NCBI RefSeq assembly: GCF_001632365.1
Contig: NW_024468511.1
Location: 305,947-369,946, forward strand
Length of the DNA: 64,000 bases
Direction: 5' to 3'
Origin: Laetiporus sulphureus 93-53
Taxonomy: Eukaryota; Basidiomycota; Agaricomycetes; Polyporales; Laetiporaceae
Numbering within the stretch: position 1 is the stretch's first letter; each line of letters begins with the position of its first letter. Below are positions 13,958 through 25,420 of the stretch, one piece after another. Under the pieces are notes generated by a model. That model had not been told where the DNA came from, ran no database searches, and saw nothing but the letters and a program-made list of their open reading frames with translations. The translations under genes were made by a program, and so were the position numbers.

Positions 13958-15375
13958 CTATGCGGCAGCTTGCTCGGTTGGACGAGGCTGCTCATGTACC
14001 AGTTGTTTCGTCTTGAATGCCCTCTCAGCATCACTTGGAAATCGGCCTCCGACATAAGTAATACTGCATCTACGTGAGTTCAGTCAGGTATCCAGGAGAT
14101 GAGGATGACGCACTTCAACATGTTCTTGTTATTCAGTTTAGGAAAACCGGCAAGGATCTCTGTGGAAAAGCTAACACGCTGTGAGTCATCCAACACAATA
14201 CTGAATAGATCATAGTCTATGGAAACGTCTTGCAGCTCGGCAAAGTGTCCCTCAGCCAAAAGCTCATCGATCTGAATGCAGACCTCCGGATTCAATGCAT
14301 TAAGCAAGGCATCTGTTTCCCATCCTGAATGGCCTCGTATGGAGAAATAGATATACTTGAGATCTTTTGATGATATTGTGTTGAGCAGAGGCAGCAGCAC
14401 ACTCTGGACAAACAGTGCAGCATCATCCATTTCTGAAGGGTGGATTTCCAGAATTAGTTTCTGCAGATTGACATTTGCTTCGAAGCTGATAGGGTGCACT
14501 TGAAAAGTATGAGCCAAGCTGTGCACGTAAAATTATTTTATTGCGTAATCACAGAGTAAGGGTTGGATGTCGCTATGGCCATCTTCCTCTGGTGCCCGGA
14601 AAATGAAATTTGCCCGCTTGAGCCTCGTGCCGGCGATCTTCAGGAGGTCTTGAGCGAAAGTAAGAGCCGCCGCAGAGACTTGCAGATGTAAGTCGAGTGT
14701 TTTGAGGGTAGCTTAATCCAGCAGACAGAGAAGAATATGTCCAATGCCTTCGAAGCACGACAGGTACAAGTCAAAATAAGTCACTGCCGTCAAAGGCATG
14801 CGGTGGCATTCAGGCGGTGGAGCCATGGACCTTGATGCGCTCCAGCGCAGATAATAGCAACGAAGGGACTGCAGACGAGGAAATGAACAGACGACCTGAA
14901 AGAAGGAGCTCGCCGATGGCAACATCACATTACGTAGCGACAGCGATGTGATATGACTGAATTCGGGCAAGCACCAAAAAGCCAAATTGCGCATAGAGCT
15001 TTGCTCGAAGCTGACGTCGAAGAAGTTGAGCAAGGCCAGCTTCGGAAGTTTCCCTGCCAGCGTTATGAGAATCGATGCCAACTCCGGACCAGTCACTTCG
15101 GTCTTCGAATTCCCTATCTGTAAGCTTCGCACACGGGCACCGAGGAGAGGTGTTTGCGTCAGTGACCTCGCACAGGCGATCGCCTGTTCGCGAGTGTGGA
15201 GCGCGAGCTCCTCGAAAAGGCCCGCGCGACTCTCGGCGTCGCCCTCGTTCAACAGAGTCGGCCTTTCCAAATATGGACTGAGATGGTCGATGATGCGCTC
15301 GCGGATTTCGGGCGCAAGCCGAGGCTGAGGGTTATTGACAGGCGGGGTAGCATTGGTGTCTACTGGAGCGGCCAT
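13958..15375 (-). pseudogene. F-box/LRR-like gene interrupted by two in-frame TAA codons
   Basis: One continuous minus-strand frame runs from ATG at 15375 to about 14112 and is broken only by TAA at 14713-14715 and TAA at 14533-14535. On both sides of each stop the protein keeps an LRR-like character (before: PRLQSLRCYYLRW; between: ATLKTLDLHLQVSAAALTF; after: NVNLQKLILEIHPSE). A normal 3' intron (GTGCGT.. to ACGTAG, roughly 14070-14115) is still present and joins to a last exon ending TAG at 13958-13960. The N-terminus (PEIRERIIDHLSPYL) resembles the divergent F-box of basidiomycete families. No GT..AG pair was found that removes either stop and keeps the frame. Readthrough, unrecognised introns or sequencing error remain alternatives. 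Confidence 0.6.
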
Positions 15376-16123
15376 GGCAGGATCGGACGGCTTGTGTCAT
15401 TATATGAGCAAATGTCCGAGAATATGATTGTAGTTGCTCACAAATGAATCAAATGTGCGCGAGACGTGGCTTGTCAAAATGGAGAACGACGATGATATAT
15501 ATGTGCTGACATCACACAGAACCACAAGCGTTCAACGTTCAACGTTTCAACTAGTGTTGACACTCACACAGCCTTTTTGATGGCAGTTCGATCATCGCAT
15601 AGCATCATCGCATATTATAAAAGACTTCATATTGTCTTGATTGCCCCCCTGGACCGTTCCAATGCCAAACGGTTATGCTGGGCGCATGTGAGAGAAGCAA
15701 AGCAAGTATCATGATTTATATGACTTGAGGGCACTGGTCGTGACGCGTGAAGGTTTGAACTCCCGAATGCATGGGTCCTGCAGGCGTGAGGCTTTAATAT
15801 TGAATATTAAATATGAGAGCAACCGTGCAACAGTTGATTTGTCGACTTCAAGTCTTGCAAGCCCCTGAATGAAAGGTACTCGGAATAGATCAGAGCATTC
15901 TCGGCGGCTGTCTTGTGAAGATCGGGAACGGAACAAGCGCACCGTCACGTCCTGTGGCGGCGAGCTTCATTTTTTGCGGCGCGCTAGGACTAGTTCAACG
16001 GAAACATTTCTTCGAGCACAATGGCGCAGTACATCAATTCCTTCCACAGATGACCCAGAGTACAACTGAAAGCGACAGCAACGACGACGTCAAAGCACGG
16101 TGAACCGAGACATCCGGACGCCT
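15376..16123. other. intergenic, 0.75 kb without supported gene
   Basis: Contains a short tandem of GTTCAAC units at about 15533-15552 (two exact plus one with an extra T). Otherwise it holds only overlapping short frames without motifs. Confidence 0.55.
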
Positions 16124-18430
16124 TCAAGTCCGTAACGCATCCCACCCCGCATGAGCGGGAACTTCCACCATCTCCATATCATCATCCTCGTCACTATCCT
16201 CCGTCTCCTGCGTCGTCAGATGCATATTGACATCCTCGCTTGGCATGACGGGCACTGCAGGTCCACCTTCTCCCATATGCTCAAGATGCAATGAGTACGT
16301 CGAGGCACCCTCTGGCGACTGGCTCGGGCTCGATTCGACGCTCTTGCCCTTCTCCACTGCATCCTGCGCTTTGACATTTGACAGACTGGACGCGTCAACG
16401 TCCCCGGGACGCGCGACATGCACGAAGTCGGTCTCCTCTCCTTCATCGGCCTCTTCGCTATTAGCGATCTCCGCGAGCTGGGCGGCCAACAGCGCAAGCT
16501 GCGCCTGTAACGATGCCCGCTCTTCATCGGTTAGCGTAATACGTTGCCCACCGGCGCTTGACCTTGCGATTGCACTTTCATAAGCGCCAGTGAAGCCTAT
16601 TCCAGTACTCGCACCGGCGGGTGCATATTGCGAGTTAGAAGCAGTAGCAGTAGCAGGAGTCCCTTGTTGCGGGGTATCTGCAGGGAGGTTGAAATTTATC
16701 GCCTCCAATATATGCTGTGCTGCCTCCCAAGCACTAGCATTGCTCGTGCCATCGGCACTATCTTTCTGATTCTCCTGAGATGCAGACTCTGTCGCCGGGT
16801 CTGACGAGGCAATCGTATATAGTGAAGAAGTTGCGAGAGTGGCCGTAGCAGGAATCGCAGAGGACGCCAATGTTGTGGTGCCAGGTTTGCCGATGATTGT
16901 AACGTCGTGCGAGGGGAACGCTGGGTATCCAGGAGTACCATACGACGGATAGCCCATTGGTGGATAGCCATAGGGATAGCCCGGATATGCCCCAGCCTGA
17001 GGTCCATTGGACTGGAGATAGGGAGGTTGCTGACGCTGTTGGTGGTGGTGATGCTGTAGGGGAGCGTTGGTGAATGGAGACGAAGGTGGCTGTGGTGGAT
17101 GGTGCATAGCATATGTTGTCTGTGCCAACGTTTGTGGGCGGCGCGTCGTACGTTTCGACGTCTGTAGTACATTATAACACTGTGATGAGCACACAACAAG
17201 CACAACTGGCAGCCCGGACAGTTACGATTCGAGACTTACAGCGCCTCCCTCCCACGTCGAATTCAATCGATATCTCCCGCTCGGCCTCTTTTCCAGCCTG
17301 CCCCGCTTGTACGCTTTCTGGAGCGCCTGGCTCGCGCTCGGTCTGAAGTTCGTCTGTAACGGATAATGCGCCGCCATCCACGCGAACAGATCCTTGGGCG
17401 CCGCACCCTCAGGGTCTCCCGTGTCGAGCAACGCCTCCACAATCATCTCCTCGTACGACGGCAAATCGTCCGCCGGCGGCGGCGGGACAGGCACTTGCGA
17501 GGGCATCGAAGAGCTGGGCACAGAACCGGCGTGGGATGGGGACGAGTGAGAGTATGGATACGATGGGTACGGAGACTGGATGTGCGCGTGCCCTAGTACC
17601 GGCGAGAGGTAGCCAGGAGGAGGAGGATAGGCTGCATAGTGGAAAGGCGGAAGGTATCCGTTAGAGTGGGGTAACGGCGGCGCGTAATACGGTGTATGAG
17701 GGTATGCAGGCTGCTGTGTCTGAGGGCTGTAGCCGTATGGTGCGTAAGGGTATGGCGAATGGGGGTGAGTCTGCGCCTTCGTGGCGGGTTGGGACTGGGG
17801 CGTCGGCGCATCAGAGGTAGAGGCGGACGCTGTGGCAGACTGCGATGCTGTCGGAGGAGCAGGGGTAGAAGAGGCCACAGTCGAAGCAACAGATGTAGGG
17901 GTCTCTGGCGACTTTTGGGGAGGCTCAACTGCAGTGGTGGGTGCGTCCGTCTGAGGCTGCTGAGCTGCCTTCATGGATGCATCATCCACCAGAGAAGCCA
18001 TCGGAGGCGCGACATCTCCGTTCATCGTCGGACGAGGCGGATGCACCTGCTGCGAGGATACATCAGCCGCAGCGCCGGCGGGGGCGGGTTGGGGTGCGAA
18101 GGGTGGGTCCACATTGGTAGGTATGACGATAGTGTTCGCGGGTGTGAGAGGCTCCTTCTTCAGAGCAAGAATGGCGGCTTCGAGGTCAGCGGGCCATACG
18201 GTGTTGCGCACCTGCGGCGGTACATGGGGCTCGAACGCGAGACATATCTCGATGATTTCCACTTGAGGCAAAACGCTCAGGTAGCTTCTCTTAAGGCTCT
18301 TCAGAGATTCGTCTGAAGACTCTAGATAGATCGAGAGTTAGGATGCTCTTTTGATGCCTGTATGTCATTATTCTCACAAACCTGGTGATAGTTGCGCTCC
18401 TTCGAGAGGAGGGCGGGGGGGTTCGCTCAT
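16124..18430 (-). CDS. linker-histone-fold (H15-like) protein with Pro/Tyr-rich and acidic regions
   Basis: Three exons: a short first exon from ATG at 18430 (SEPPRPPLEGAQLSP), a long middle exon ending near 17240, and a last exon down to TGA at 16124-16126. The splices (GTTTGT..CTATCTAG and GTAAGT..ATCACAG) keep the frame. The middle exon contains a winged-helix block of about 70 residues (PSYEEMIVEALLDTGDPEG, then LFAWMAAHYPLQ, then ALQKAYKRGRLEKR, SGRYRLN) that fits the H1/H5 globular domain. It is preceded by a long Pro/Tyr/Ser-rich, low-complexity region with YPYAPYGY-like runs. The C-terminal exon again has GYPYGYPPMGYPSYG-like runs and a strongly acidic tail (EDSDEDDDMEMVEVP). It is probably nuclear and chromatin- or DNA-associated, but it is far larger than a histone H1. 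The specific role is unknown. Confidence 0.75.
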
Positions 18431-18779
18431 CGTTTGCAGCTATATAGCGGCTGCACAGTTCCTCAACTCAAACTTTTCAGCCACCCGCGGACGAGCGTCT
18501 GACGTCTATGGGGGTCAACGACATTAATTACCCGCGTATTCGTTGCTATTCGTTGTGTCATAACACCCAATAACAACAATGTTGACTTCGGTCTTGTAAT
18601 GCATACCATATTTATTAAAGTTCATCTCCCACAGACGCATCGTCTTAGTCTGCCGTCCATACCAATATATGCACTGGAGATACACATCAATGCCATAAGC
18701 CAGCAATTATGCGCTGCGACCGTAAACAGCTGGTGCCGGTGATCGTTCAACACAATAATCCCTCGGTCACAGTTCGGGC

Positions 18780-19797
18780 GACTGTTGTCTGATGAAAAGT
18801 TCAACGGCTTGTTTGAAGTCTCTCCACCAACAATCTCGAACGTCGCATTTTCGAGATCGCAGAACTCTGAGCACGACAGAGGTGAAGCGATATCCTCAAT
18901 CCAAGCGGTCAGATCTCGCGGATGCGAGATTTATCATTCGGACAGGGCGACGGATCCAGAACACAATATTGAGGACACTGGGAGTCTTGATCCACGATAC
19001 GAAGGTCACGACCTACGTGGGGAATCGTCTCTAAACTCCCCTCCCTGAAAATGCGAGACTGAAGCCAACGGGGCTATGGAGCAATGTAATCCGAAAATGT
19101 GTAGGCCAGTGCACTTGCAAAAACCGCAGTTCACGCCTGAAGCGGCCCAGTCCTCTACAACCGCCTTTGCTGCAAATTCTGTAGCGATGAGAGTTCCGGA
19201 AGCGGCTGTACAGGTGGGAACCCACAAAATAGTAACGACGTGTGAGTTCGAGCACCTCTATGTTGTTGAATTCACGAAGGATGTCGGGAAACAAAAACGG
19301 CCCGTCGACTTTGATCCCACCGACCTGGCCATCATGGAGGCAGCGAACGGACGTTGCGAGCGGAGAGAGCGGCGAAAGTGAGGGGGGGGGGGGCAATCAT
19401 ACCGAAATTGATGATCCTCAATCTATCGCTGCGCGCATTCCTTCACGATTCGTCCAGCGCCGTCGTCTCCTGCGCTATCCGAGCATCAAGTCTGAGAGCG
19501 TCTGGGAGCTGCTTCTTGAACAGGAGTGAGTACGTTTCTGATCTCTTGCGACCTGAGAAAACCAGAGATAACCCTGGATTGAGCCGTGCAGCTATGCAAT
19601 TGCTCCATGACATGAAAAAGAACGAGCCGACGCTCAGGAAGGAGCTTACGAAGGAGCCGGTGACGAGGATTGCATCGGCAAGGAGAACACTGATTTGGTT
19701 GCAGGGCTCGGAGGAAGAAAATATTTCTCATATCGCATTTTGCGGCGAGGGGTCTGCACCTATATAATGACCTGAGCAAGGCAATGCACCTCATCAT
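18780..19797 (-). pseudogene. possible decayed F-box/LRR-like remnant
   Basis: Separate minus-strand fragments look like pieces of the F-box/LRR families seen elsewhere in the window: LREFNNIEVLEL at about 19270, FVSWIKTPSVLNIVFWIRR at about 18980, and a C-terminal-looking RDFKQAVELFIRQQSPEL ending at about 18780. They lie in different frames or are separated by stops, and no set of GT..AG introns was found that joins them. It could also be a real but poorly spliced gene, or chance. Confidence 0.25.
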
Positions 19798-20100
19798 ACC
19801 TTGCCATGTCGGGACTCTTGAGGATAGTCAATATCAGAAGCGTTTTCGTGGGTTCTTGAACTACTCGGTCAGTATCGAAACGGAATCGGATACCGACTCA
19901 GGCCTGGGATACGGGTGCGCGCCAACCAGATAGAGCAAACGAAAAACAATGTCCGCATGGGCAATGGTTTGTTGGGTGTGACCATCCAGAGTCCGAACTC
20001 CCGCAGCGCTAGTGCGAGGCGGGAGGAGGCGGGGCACTACCGCATATGGAAAACAAGGGTGGCTGTGCAGTCCGGTTACCAAGCCACCGCGCGCCGTTGC

Positions 20101-20139
20101 ATTTCGAATTTAATCTGGTGAGGCGGGATAATTCGAAAT
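20101..20139. repeat. 10-bp perfect inverted repeat
   Basis: ATTTCGAATT at 20101-20110 is the exact reverse complement of AATTCGAAAT at 20130-20139, with a 19-nt loop. No target duplication or longer element was seen around it. It may be a regulatory site or chance. Confidence 0.4.
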
Positions 20140-20388
20140 TGGCGGAATATCATTCGTAGTACCCATCTAATTAGAGTACCCTCGTTACGCTGGATTGTCC
20201 AGAGGCAGGACGAATATTGACTGTATAATGGTTGTGGCTGGGGTACTCATGCGAGATCTTTGAAAAAATTCCAAGCCTTCATGCATTCGTGCTTCAAGCA
20301 ACATTCTACAATCGGTGAATGGTGTCATTGCAATGATAGTCTGCTGCCCACGAATCAAAAAGTGATCAGCTAGTTAAGCAGAAACTAG

Positions 20389-20760
20389 TCAGAGGCGGCT
20401 TACTTTCCTACGGTACTCGTACGAGCCCGATAGCATTCGTAAATCAGTAGACACCACAATAGCAACATCCAACTGCACCGTGATCATTATGCCGTGGAGC
20501 ACAGGCGGAATATTGCGAATGTGAGTTCCCCGGACGCTCGGCAAGGGCAGCTGGATGTAACCCGCGAGCATCATTATCCAGAATTGTATAAGCGGTCGAA
20601 GGCAACATGAATGCTGATATCGCGATAACAAACGAGGCGAGAGGCAGGACAGACGAAACGGCTAGAACTTGCACGGTGTTCCTAAAATTCCAAGCTCGAA
20701 CTAGCAGTGGGATGAGCATGGACCAAAATAGGACATGATAATATCCAGCCGAACTTGACC
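20389..20760 (-). pseudogene. possible membrane-protein fragment
   Basis: A hydrophobic minus-strand stretch (MLIPLLVRAWNFRNTVQ, then VLPLASFVIAISAFML) and an overlapping frame ending near 20389 (PVLHGIMITVQLDVAIVV) recall basidiomycete 7TM proteins such as those at 35740 and 45332. No flanking exons could be joined, so it may be a relic or chance. Confidence 0.2.
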
Positions 20761-23507
20761 TGGTCGACAGGTCTCACCCGTTGACATTCCTGCAGGAGGA
20801 TTCAGAGCATGCCAGCATACTGATACAAGACGAGATGTCTAAGATCGTTGTGGATCGTACGCAGATGGCGAAACGACATTCACAGAAGAGCACAGAGCAT
20901 GGCAAAACCCGCGCACAAACCCACTCGGAAACCAGCAAGACAATCAGAGCGAGCTAGAAGACGCGGTACTTTCGTTAGCGTCCACGCCATAGGAGAACAC
21001 ATGTACGAGCTCGAGAAGATCGCACCAGGAGTACAGCAATGCTCAAGACGAACAAGAAGCGCTATATCCGCGACGCACCCTAGAAGATTGCAGGGCATAC
21101 CGGACGGTGACGAGCTTCTATGCGTCACCACAACATACGAGGCGTCAATCTATCAATGGCAATATATTAGATTCAGGGGCTTCAAACGGTTATCAAGAAG
21201 GCCTAGGGGAGACGCTCATTGGAAGGTTACCTCTTGAGGGAGACGGTCTCTTCGCTGAGAGCGCTGATCGTCCGTTATGGCAGTGAATGTAAGAAGATGA
21301 AAGTCTCGCGCGCGGCTGCGCGATGCGACCCTTGTTGACAGATATCCAGATAACCATCGCCTTCTCAGGAGCAGGGTTCGAAGGAGTCGCATACACTCCA
21401 CTGAGGTTTGCTAGCTCCTCCTTGGGCTCTCGGAGCATAACTGAATAAATGCAGGGTGGAGATGGCTCATTCAGCTCCACAGCACCCCAATCGCACGATT
21501 ATAATCGGTGAAGGCGCGAGTACGTGATGATAACCGACGTCGCCACCAGTATCAATACGATACAAAAATAGCGCGTGGGCGCGTGAACGAGACGGAGTTG
21601 AATGAGAAGTGGCTCAGGAAAGCAAGAGTACTCTGTATGCTTCGGAGCACCTGCCAGCTCAGCTCATCACGCGTCCACGGATCCTGCCAGGGCCCACGTC
21701 AAGGATCGGGCACGAGTGCAGTTAACGTTAACCGCCAGAACAGATACGGTAGAGGTCCGAGCAGGAAGATGCGAAGGCGGCTCTGGCGCGTGAACGCGCC
21801 GATAACAAGCGTGCTGTGCAGGATGCCGTATCTTCCACTGCCATTTCGGATATATCCCGCATCTGTCGCGCCCGCGATAGGCGAGAAATAGGACGAGTAG
21901 CATGAAAGAGGAAGGTGATGCCAGAGATAGAGCTGTGAGCGACCTTCGCGAATTCGAAGCGCGAGCACGCGCGCGCCGTGTCGTCAAGCTGAAGGCTGTC
22001 AGGAACGAAAACCCCGCTTGGACGAATAAAGTGACGACGGCCACTACAAATTCGCTGCGCTTCAAAAGGGTATTGCATGTGTGTTTTTGCTTGAAGGACC
22101 CCCAAAATCCCACCGATGACGCGTTGAGTGATCGAATGTGTGAAATGTGCTTGAAAAATGCTGATGGATTTACGATGCGGGCGACAGTGAGCTGTTTTGT
22201 CACTGGACGCCACCACGGCCTTCCGAGCATCGCGCTTGACACACGCTCGTGTCCGCCGAGTGGTTTGGGGCGCGTACATTCGCGGAACTTAGGTCTCTTC
22301 TAGCGTCCGAGTGGTCCGACAGGGAAGACGAATGTGGATCAGAGCCTTCAGAGATGTCTATGCAGTGTCAGGCTTGGAAGGTGAGAGTCAGGACGCCCAC
22401 TGATCCGGGGGGCGGCATTGACGGCACTCTTTGCAATACCGTGTGCAATTGCCCCACCGACGTTCGGCTCTTCCGCTCACCCTCATTCGAAGTCGCTTGC
22501 GATTCGCCAGTGAAATCACCCTGGACGAAAGCACAATGTCATAAACATGGCAATCCGATGGTGGCAAGCGAGAAGCTTCGTGTGATGGAGCATCGATGTG
22601 CAGAGTTCTTCGCGTTGGGAACGCGCTAGCGTATCTGCGCCACTGCAGCGCGGAATGCACCCCAAGATAACCAATGCTCGTCATGGACGGTTTTGCAAGT
22701 GGACCAGGCGGCGATTGAAGGCGGCTTATGGGAGACATTGCGGTCAGGATCGTCATATCGACAGAGCAGGATTGACTGGAGAGGTCGGAGAGTTGCCATT
22801 TCCAGGCGTGGGCGCTCGAGAGCCATTAGCGCCACCGCTCCGCTCTGCAGTGTAAGCGTTCACGCTGAAATCATAGCTCGACGTCGCCTCTTCGGTGTGG
22901 CGTCTCGCGAGTGGCTCGCCTTGGCGTCTTTGTATAGCCTCATGGAGGGTTGCGAGTACGTGGCGAGAAGCCTTCTGACAACGATATACTTAGTGTATCT
23001 TCTTAGCGGACACTTGTTTCATCGCGTGTGATCGCGTCACTTGGCTGCCGCGCACATTCACACACGTCGCGACGGCAGTGGGCAACGGTAAGGATGGAAG
23101 GACCCTCAAAGATAAATGGGCGGCGGTCGTGGAGCGGGCTGATTGCCGGAGAACCCCCGATTTGGCGGGCGTAGAAGGTGTTGCCTTTTACAACTCAACG
23201 CCTGCATCGATACCTCGGATTTTTGGCCACTGCGCCCCAAAAAGGAAATGCCGAACAAGACTGCGCCGCGCTTCGGTCGCCTTCACAATTGTGCCGTCCG
23301 CCGCTTTCAGCGCCACCCCATTTCCTAACCCTCGGAGCGCCTTTCTTCCAGAAGCGACCCTCCAAATTTTGTGTTGGACTATCTGTCACGGCCTTGACAA
23401 AGCCTCGCATGATTCTTTTCCACTCCCATTTGTATATAATGGCCCGTGCTCGAACTCGCTATCCTCATCCGCTGCACTCAGTCGAATTCGAAACATACCC
23501 GAACCGA

Positions 23508-23514
23508 TATAAAA
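23508..23514 (+). promoter_or_regulatory. TATA box of the HAD phosphatase gene
   Basis: TATAAAA lies about 100 bp upstream of the ATG at 23612 and is followed by a C/T-rich stretch, a common fungal core-promoter layout. The assignment is by position only. Confidence 0.6.
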
Positions 23515-23611
23515 GACCATTCGGATTCTGCACCCTCTCCACCGTTGCACGGACTTGCCATCACCCATACCTTCATCATCCCCTCACTCTCCGCCTTCAT
23601 TCTCAGTCATC

Positions 23612-24784
23612 ATGTCTTTTGAGAACAACCAGAAGACTTTCTACGCCGATGCCGTCCTCTTTGACATGGTACGTCGATGGTTGATTTCTCTTTATCCAAC
23701 TCGGTCCTCACAACGTGTTCTCTAGGACGGTACTCTCACAGACTCCATCTCCGCCGTTGAGGCTGCATGGGGCAAGGTCGCAAAGGACATCGGGCAGGAC
23801 CCGGCCTACGTGATCGCTGCGACACACGGCAAACGCGCTGTGGACAACCTCGCGCAGTTCAAGCCCCACATCAAGTCGCACGAGATGGACGACGAGGTTC
23901 AGGCATTCGAGGAGTCCATCCTATACTTCGCCGATGCGTACAACATGCACGGCCCTGGCTCTTGCCAGAACTCTCCTCTCGCGTCCCCTGCTGCCTCCGG
24001 CGCAACCACACCCGCCCTCACCCCTGGCGCGTCGAACCCCTCATCGCGCAACTCATCCCGAGCGTCGTCGTTCGCCGGCGGCCTCAGCAACCTCACCGCA
24101 TTCCGCCGTCGCCCATCATTCCTCCACCGTGTCAGCAGTCTGCTCGTGATGTCTGGCACAGACCGCGCTCGTGTCGCAGATGTGACGGTGGACGAGGACG
24201 AGGAGAGCATGTTCGAGCAGGAGAAGGGGAAGGAGGAGAAGATCCACCAGTTGGAGGCGTGGCAGCTGGAGGCGACCGCTGTCGACCGCTCTGTCCGCAT
24301 CCTCCCTGGTGTGAAGAGGATGATCTCGTCCATCCCTGAGGGACGGTATGCTGTTGCTACTTCAGGTGCTAAGACATATGGTGCGTACAATTTTCTTCCC
24401 TTGTCTGCATGACCTGGCGCTGACCTATATCGTCCTCCAGCGTACGGTTGCATGACCCGTGTCGGCATCACCCCACCCCCCGTCACCATCACTGCCGATG
24501 ACAAGCGCCTCAAGGCCGGCAAGCCCGCCCCCGACCCCTTCCTCCTCGCCGCCAAGTGCCTCGGCTACGACGCGAAGAAATGCGTCGTCTTTGAGGACTC
24601 GCCCTCGGGCATCAAGGCTGGCGTTGCCTCCGGTGCGACAGTCATCGCCGTCTGCACGTCACACGAGCGTTCGAAGATCGAGAACTGCGGCGCGCACTAT
24701 CTTGTCGAGAACATGGAGCGGATCAAGTGCGAGCCGGTCACCGTTGACGGCCAGCTCAAGCTCAGGTTCACCGTCTCCGAGTGA
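23612..24784 (+). CDS. HAD-superfamily sugar-phosphate phosphatase (GPP/DOG-like)
   Basis: Probable cytosolic phosphatase of small phosphorylated sugars or polyols. Exons 23612-23668, 23726-24380 and 24441-24784 join in frame. HAD motif I is split by the first intron (LFDM|DGTLTDS, nucleophile and acid/base Asp). Motif II is the Ser in VATSGAK, motif III the Lys in LKAGKPAPDPF, motif IV VFEDSPSGIKAG. The C-terminus ends in a short beta segment (LKLRFTVSE). The protein is about 350 aa, roughly 100 longer than yeast GPP1 or DOG2. The extra length is a Ser/Ala/Pro-rich then acidic insert at about residues 110-200, within or next to the helical cap. The substrate (glycerol-3-phosphate, 2-deoxyglucose-6-phosphate or other) cannot be told from sequence. 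Confidence 0.9.
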
Positions 24785-25420
24785 GCGCACGCTGGTTCGT
24801 GCGCCGCTTGAGAGGATCCGGACTCCGGTGAGGTGTGGATGGAGGAGGTGTATGTGTAGCCGTAGCGTTCTCGATGCATCTTTTATGACATTTATCACGA
24901 CACCTACCATGATATTCGCTTTCGCGTACACTGCTGGATAGTGTACATCTCATTATTGTACTGTACAATACCATAGACGCATTTCCTTCCCAATGCATGA
25001 TGCCTTGCATCTTATCAAATCCTTCGTGTGATCATCCATAAATAAGTCATGTCCGTGTCCTCAAGAGCGGCTGGCATGGCACGACGCGCTCTGAGTGTAC
25101 GTTAGTGTCACTGGGTCGCGACAAGCATGTGACACGCGACTCATTATCCTGTGACTTGACCGCGACGCGTCTCGCTGCAAGTAAGGCGCGAACGTTAACT
25201 CTTTCCGCCATCTTGCTACGGTTCTTTGACGTCCATCCCGCCGATATACAGGTGAGTTATTCTGGCGACTCCTCTGTCGCGGAGACAGGAGCAATCGGCT
25301 TACTCAGCGGGCCACTCTACCTGGACGATACCCTGCTTCGACTACCTTGATTAATCGGAAGAGCTCACCACGACTTCAACCCGCACACACCAGCATAAGT
25401 TCGTCTCAAGGCCATCTATC
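24785..25420. other. intergenic with RAD4 promoter
   Basis: This 636-bp stretch is the 3' flank of the phosphatase gene and the promoter of RAD4. It includes an MluI box (ACGCGT, 25165-25170), annotated separately. No gene was seen. Confidence 0.6.
25165..25170. promoter_or_regulatory. MluI cell-cycle box (ACGCGT) upstream of RAD4
   Basis: ACGCGT lies about 250 bp before the RAD4 ATG. In fungi this is the core site of the MBF complex, which drives G1/S transcription of DNA replication and repair genes. A six-base match can occur by chance; the link rests on the neighbour gene's function. Confidence 0.3.

Larger units (their letters stand above)
18431..23611. other. gene-poor 5.2-kb stretch
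   Basis: No complete gene could be assembled on either strand. It holds two decayed protein fragments (annotated separately), a run of 12 G at about 19381-19392, and a 10-bp inverted repeat at 20101-20139. Many open frames of 60-190 codons overlap on both strands between 20848 and 23031 (for example 21667-22242 minus and 22249-22629 plus), but none shows a recognisable motif or plausible splice partners. The last 300 bp form the promoter of the HAD phosphatase gene. Confidence 0.5.

Noticed and set aside
19354..19767. 138-codon plus-strand frame with LLHDMKKNEPTLRKEL
   Set aside because: No family recognised, and the minus strand carries F-box-like fragments here; evidence conflicts.
21667..22279. 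Two overlapping minus-strand frames of 183-191 codons
   Set aside because: No recognisable motif, no transmembrane pattern of a known family, and competing plus-strand frames; not supportable.
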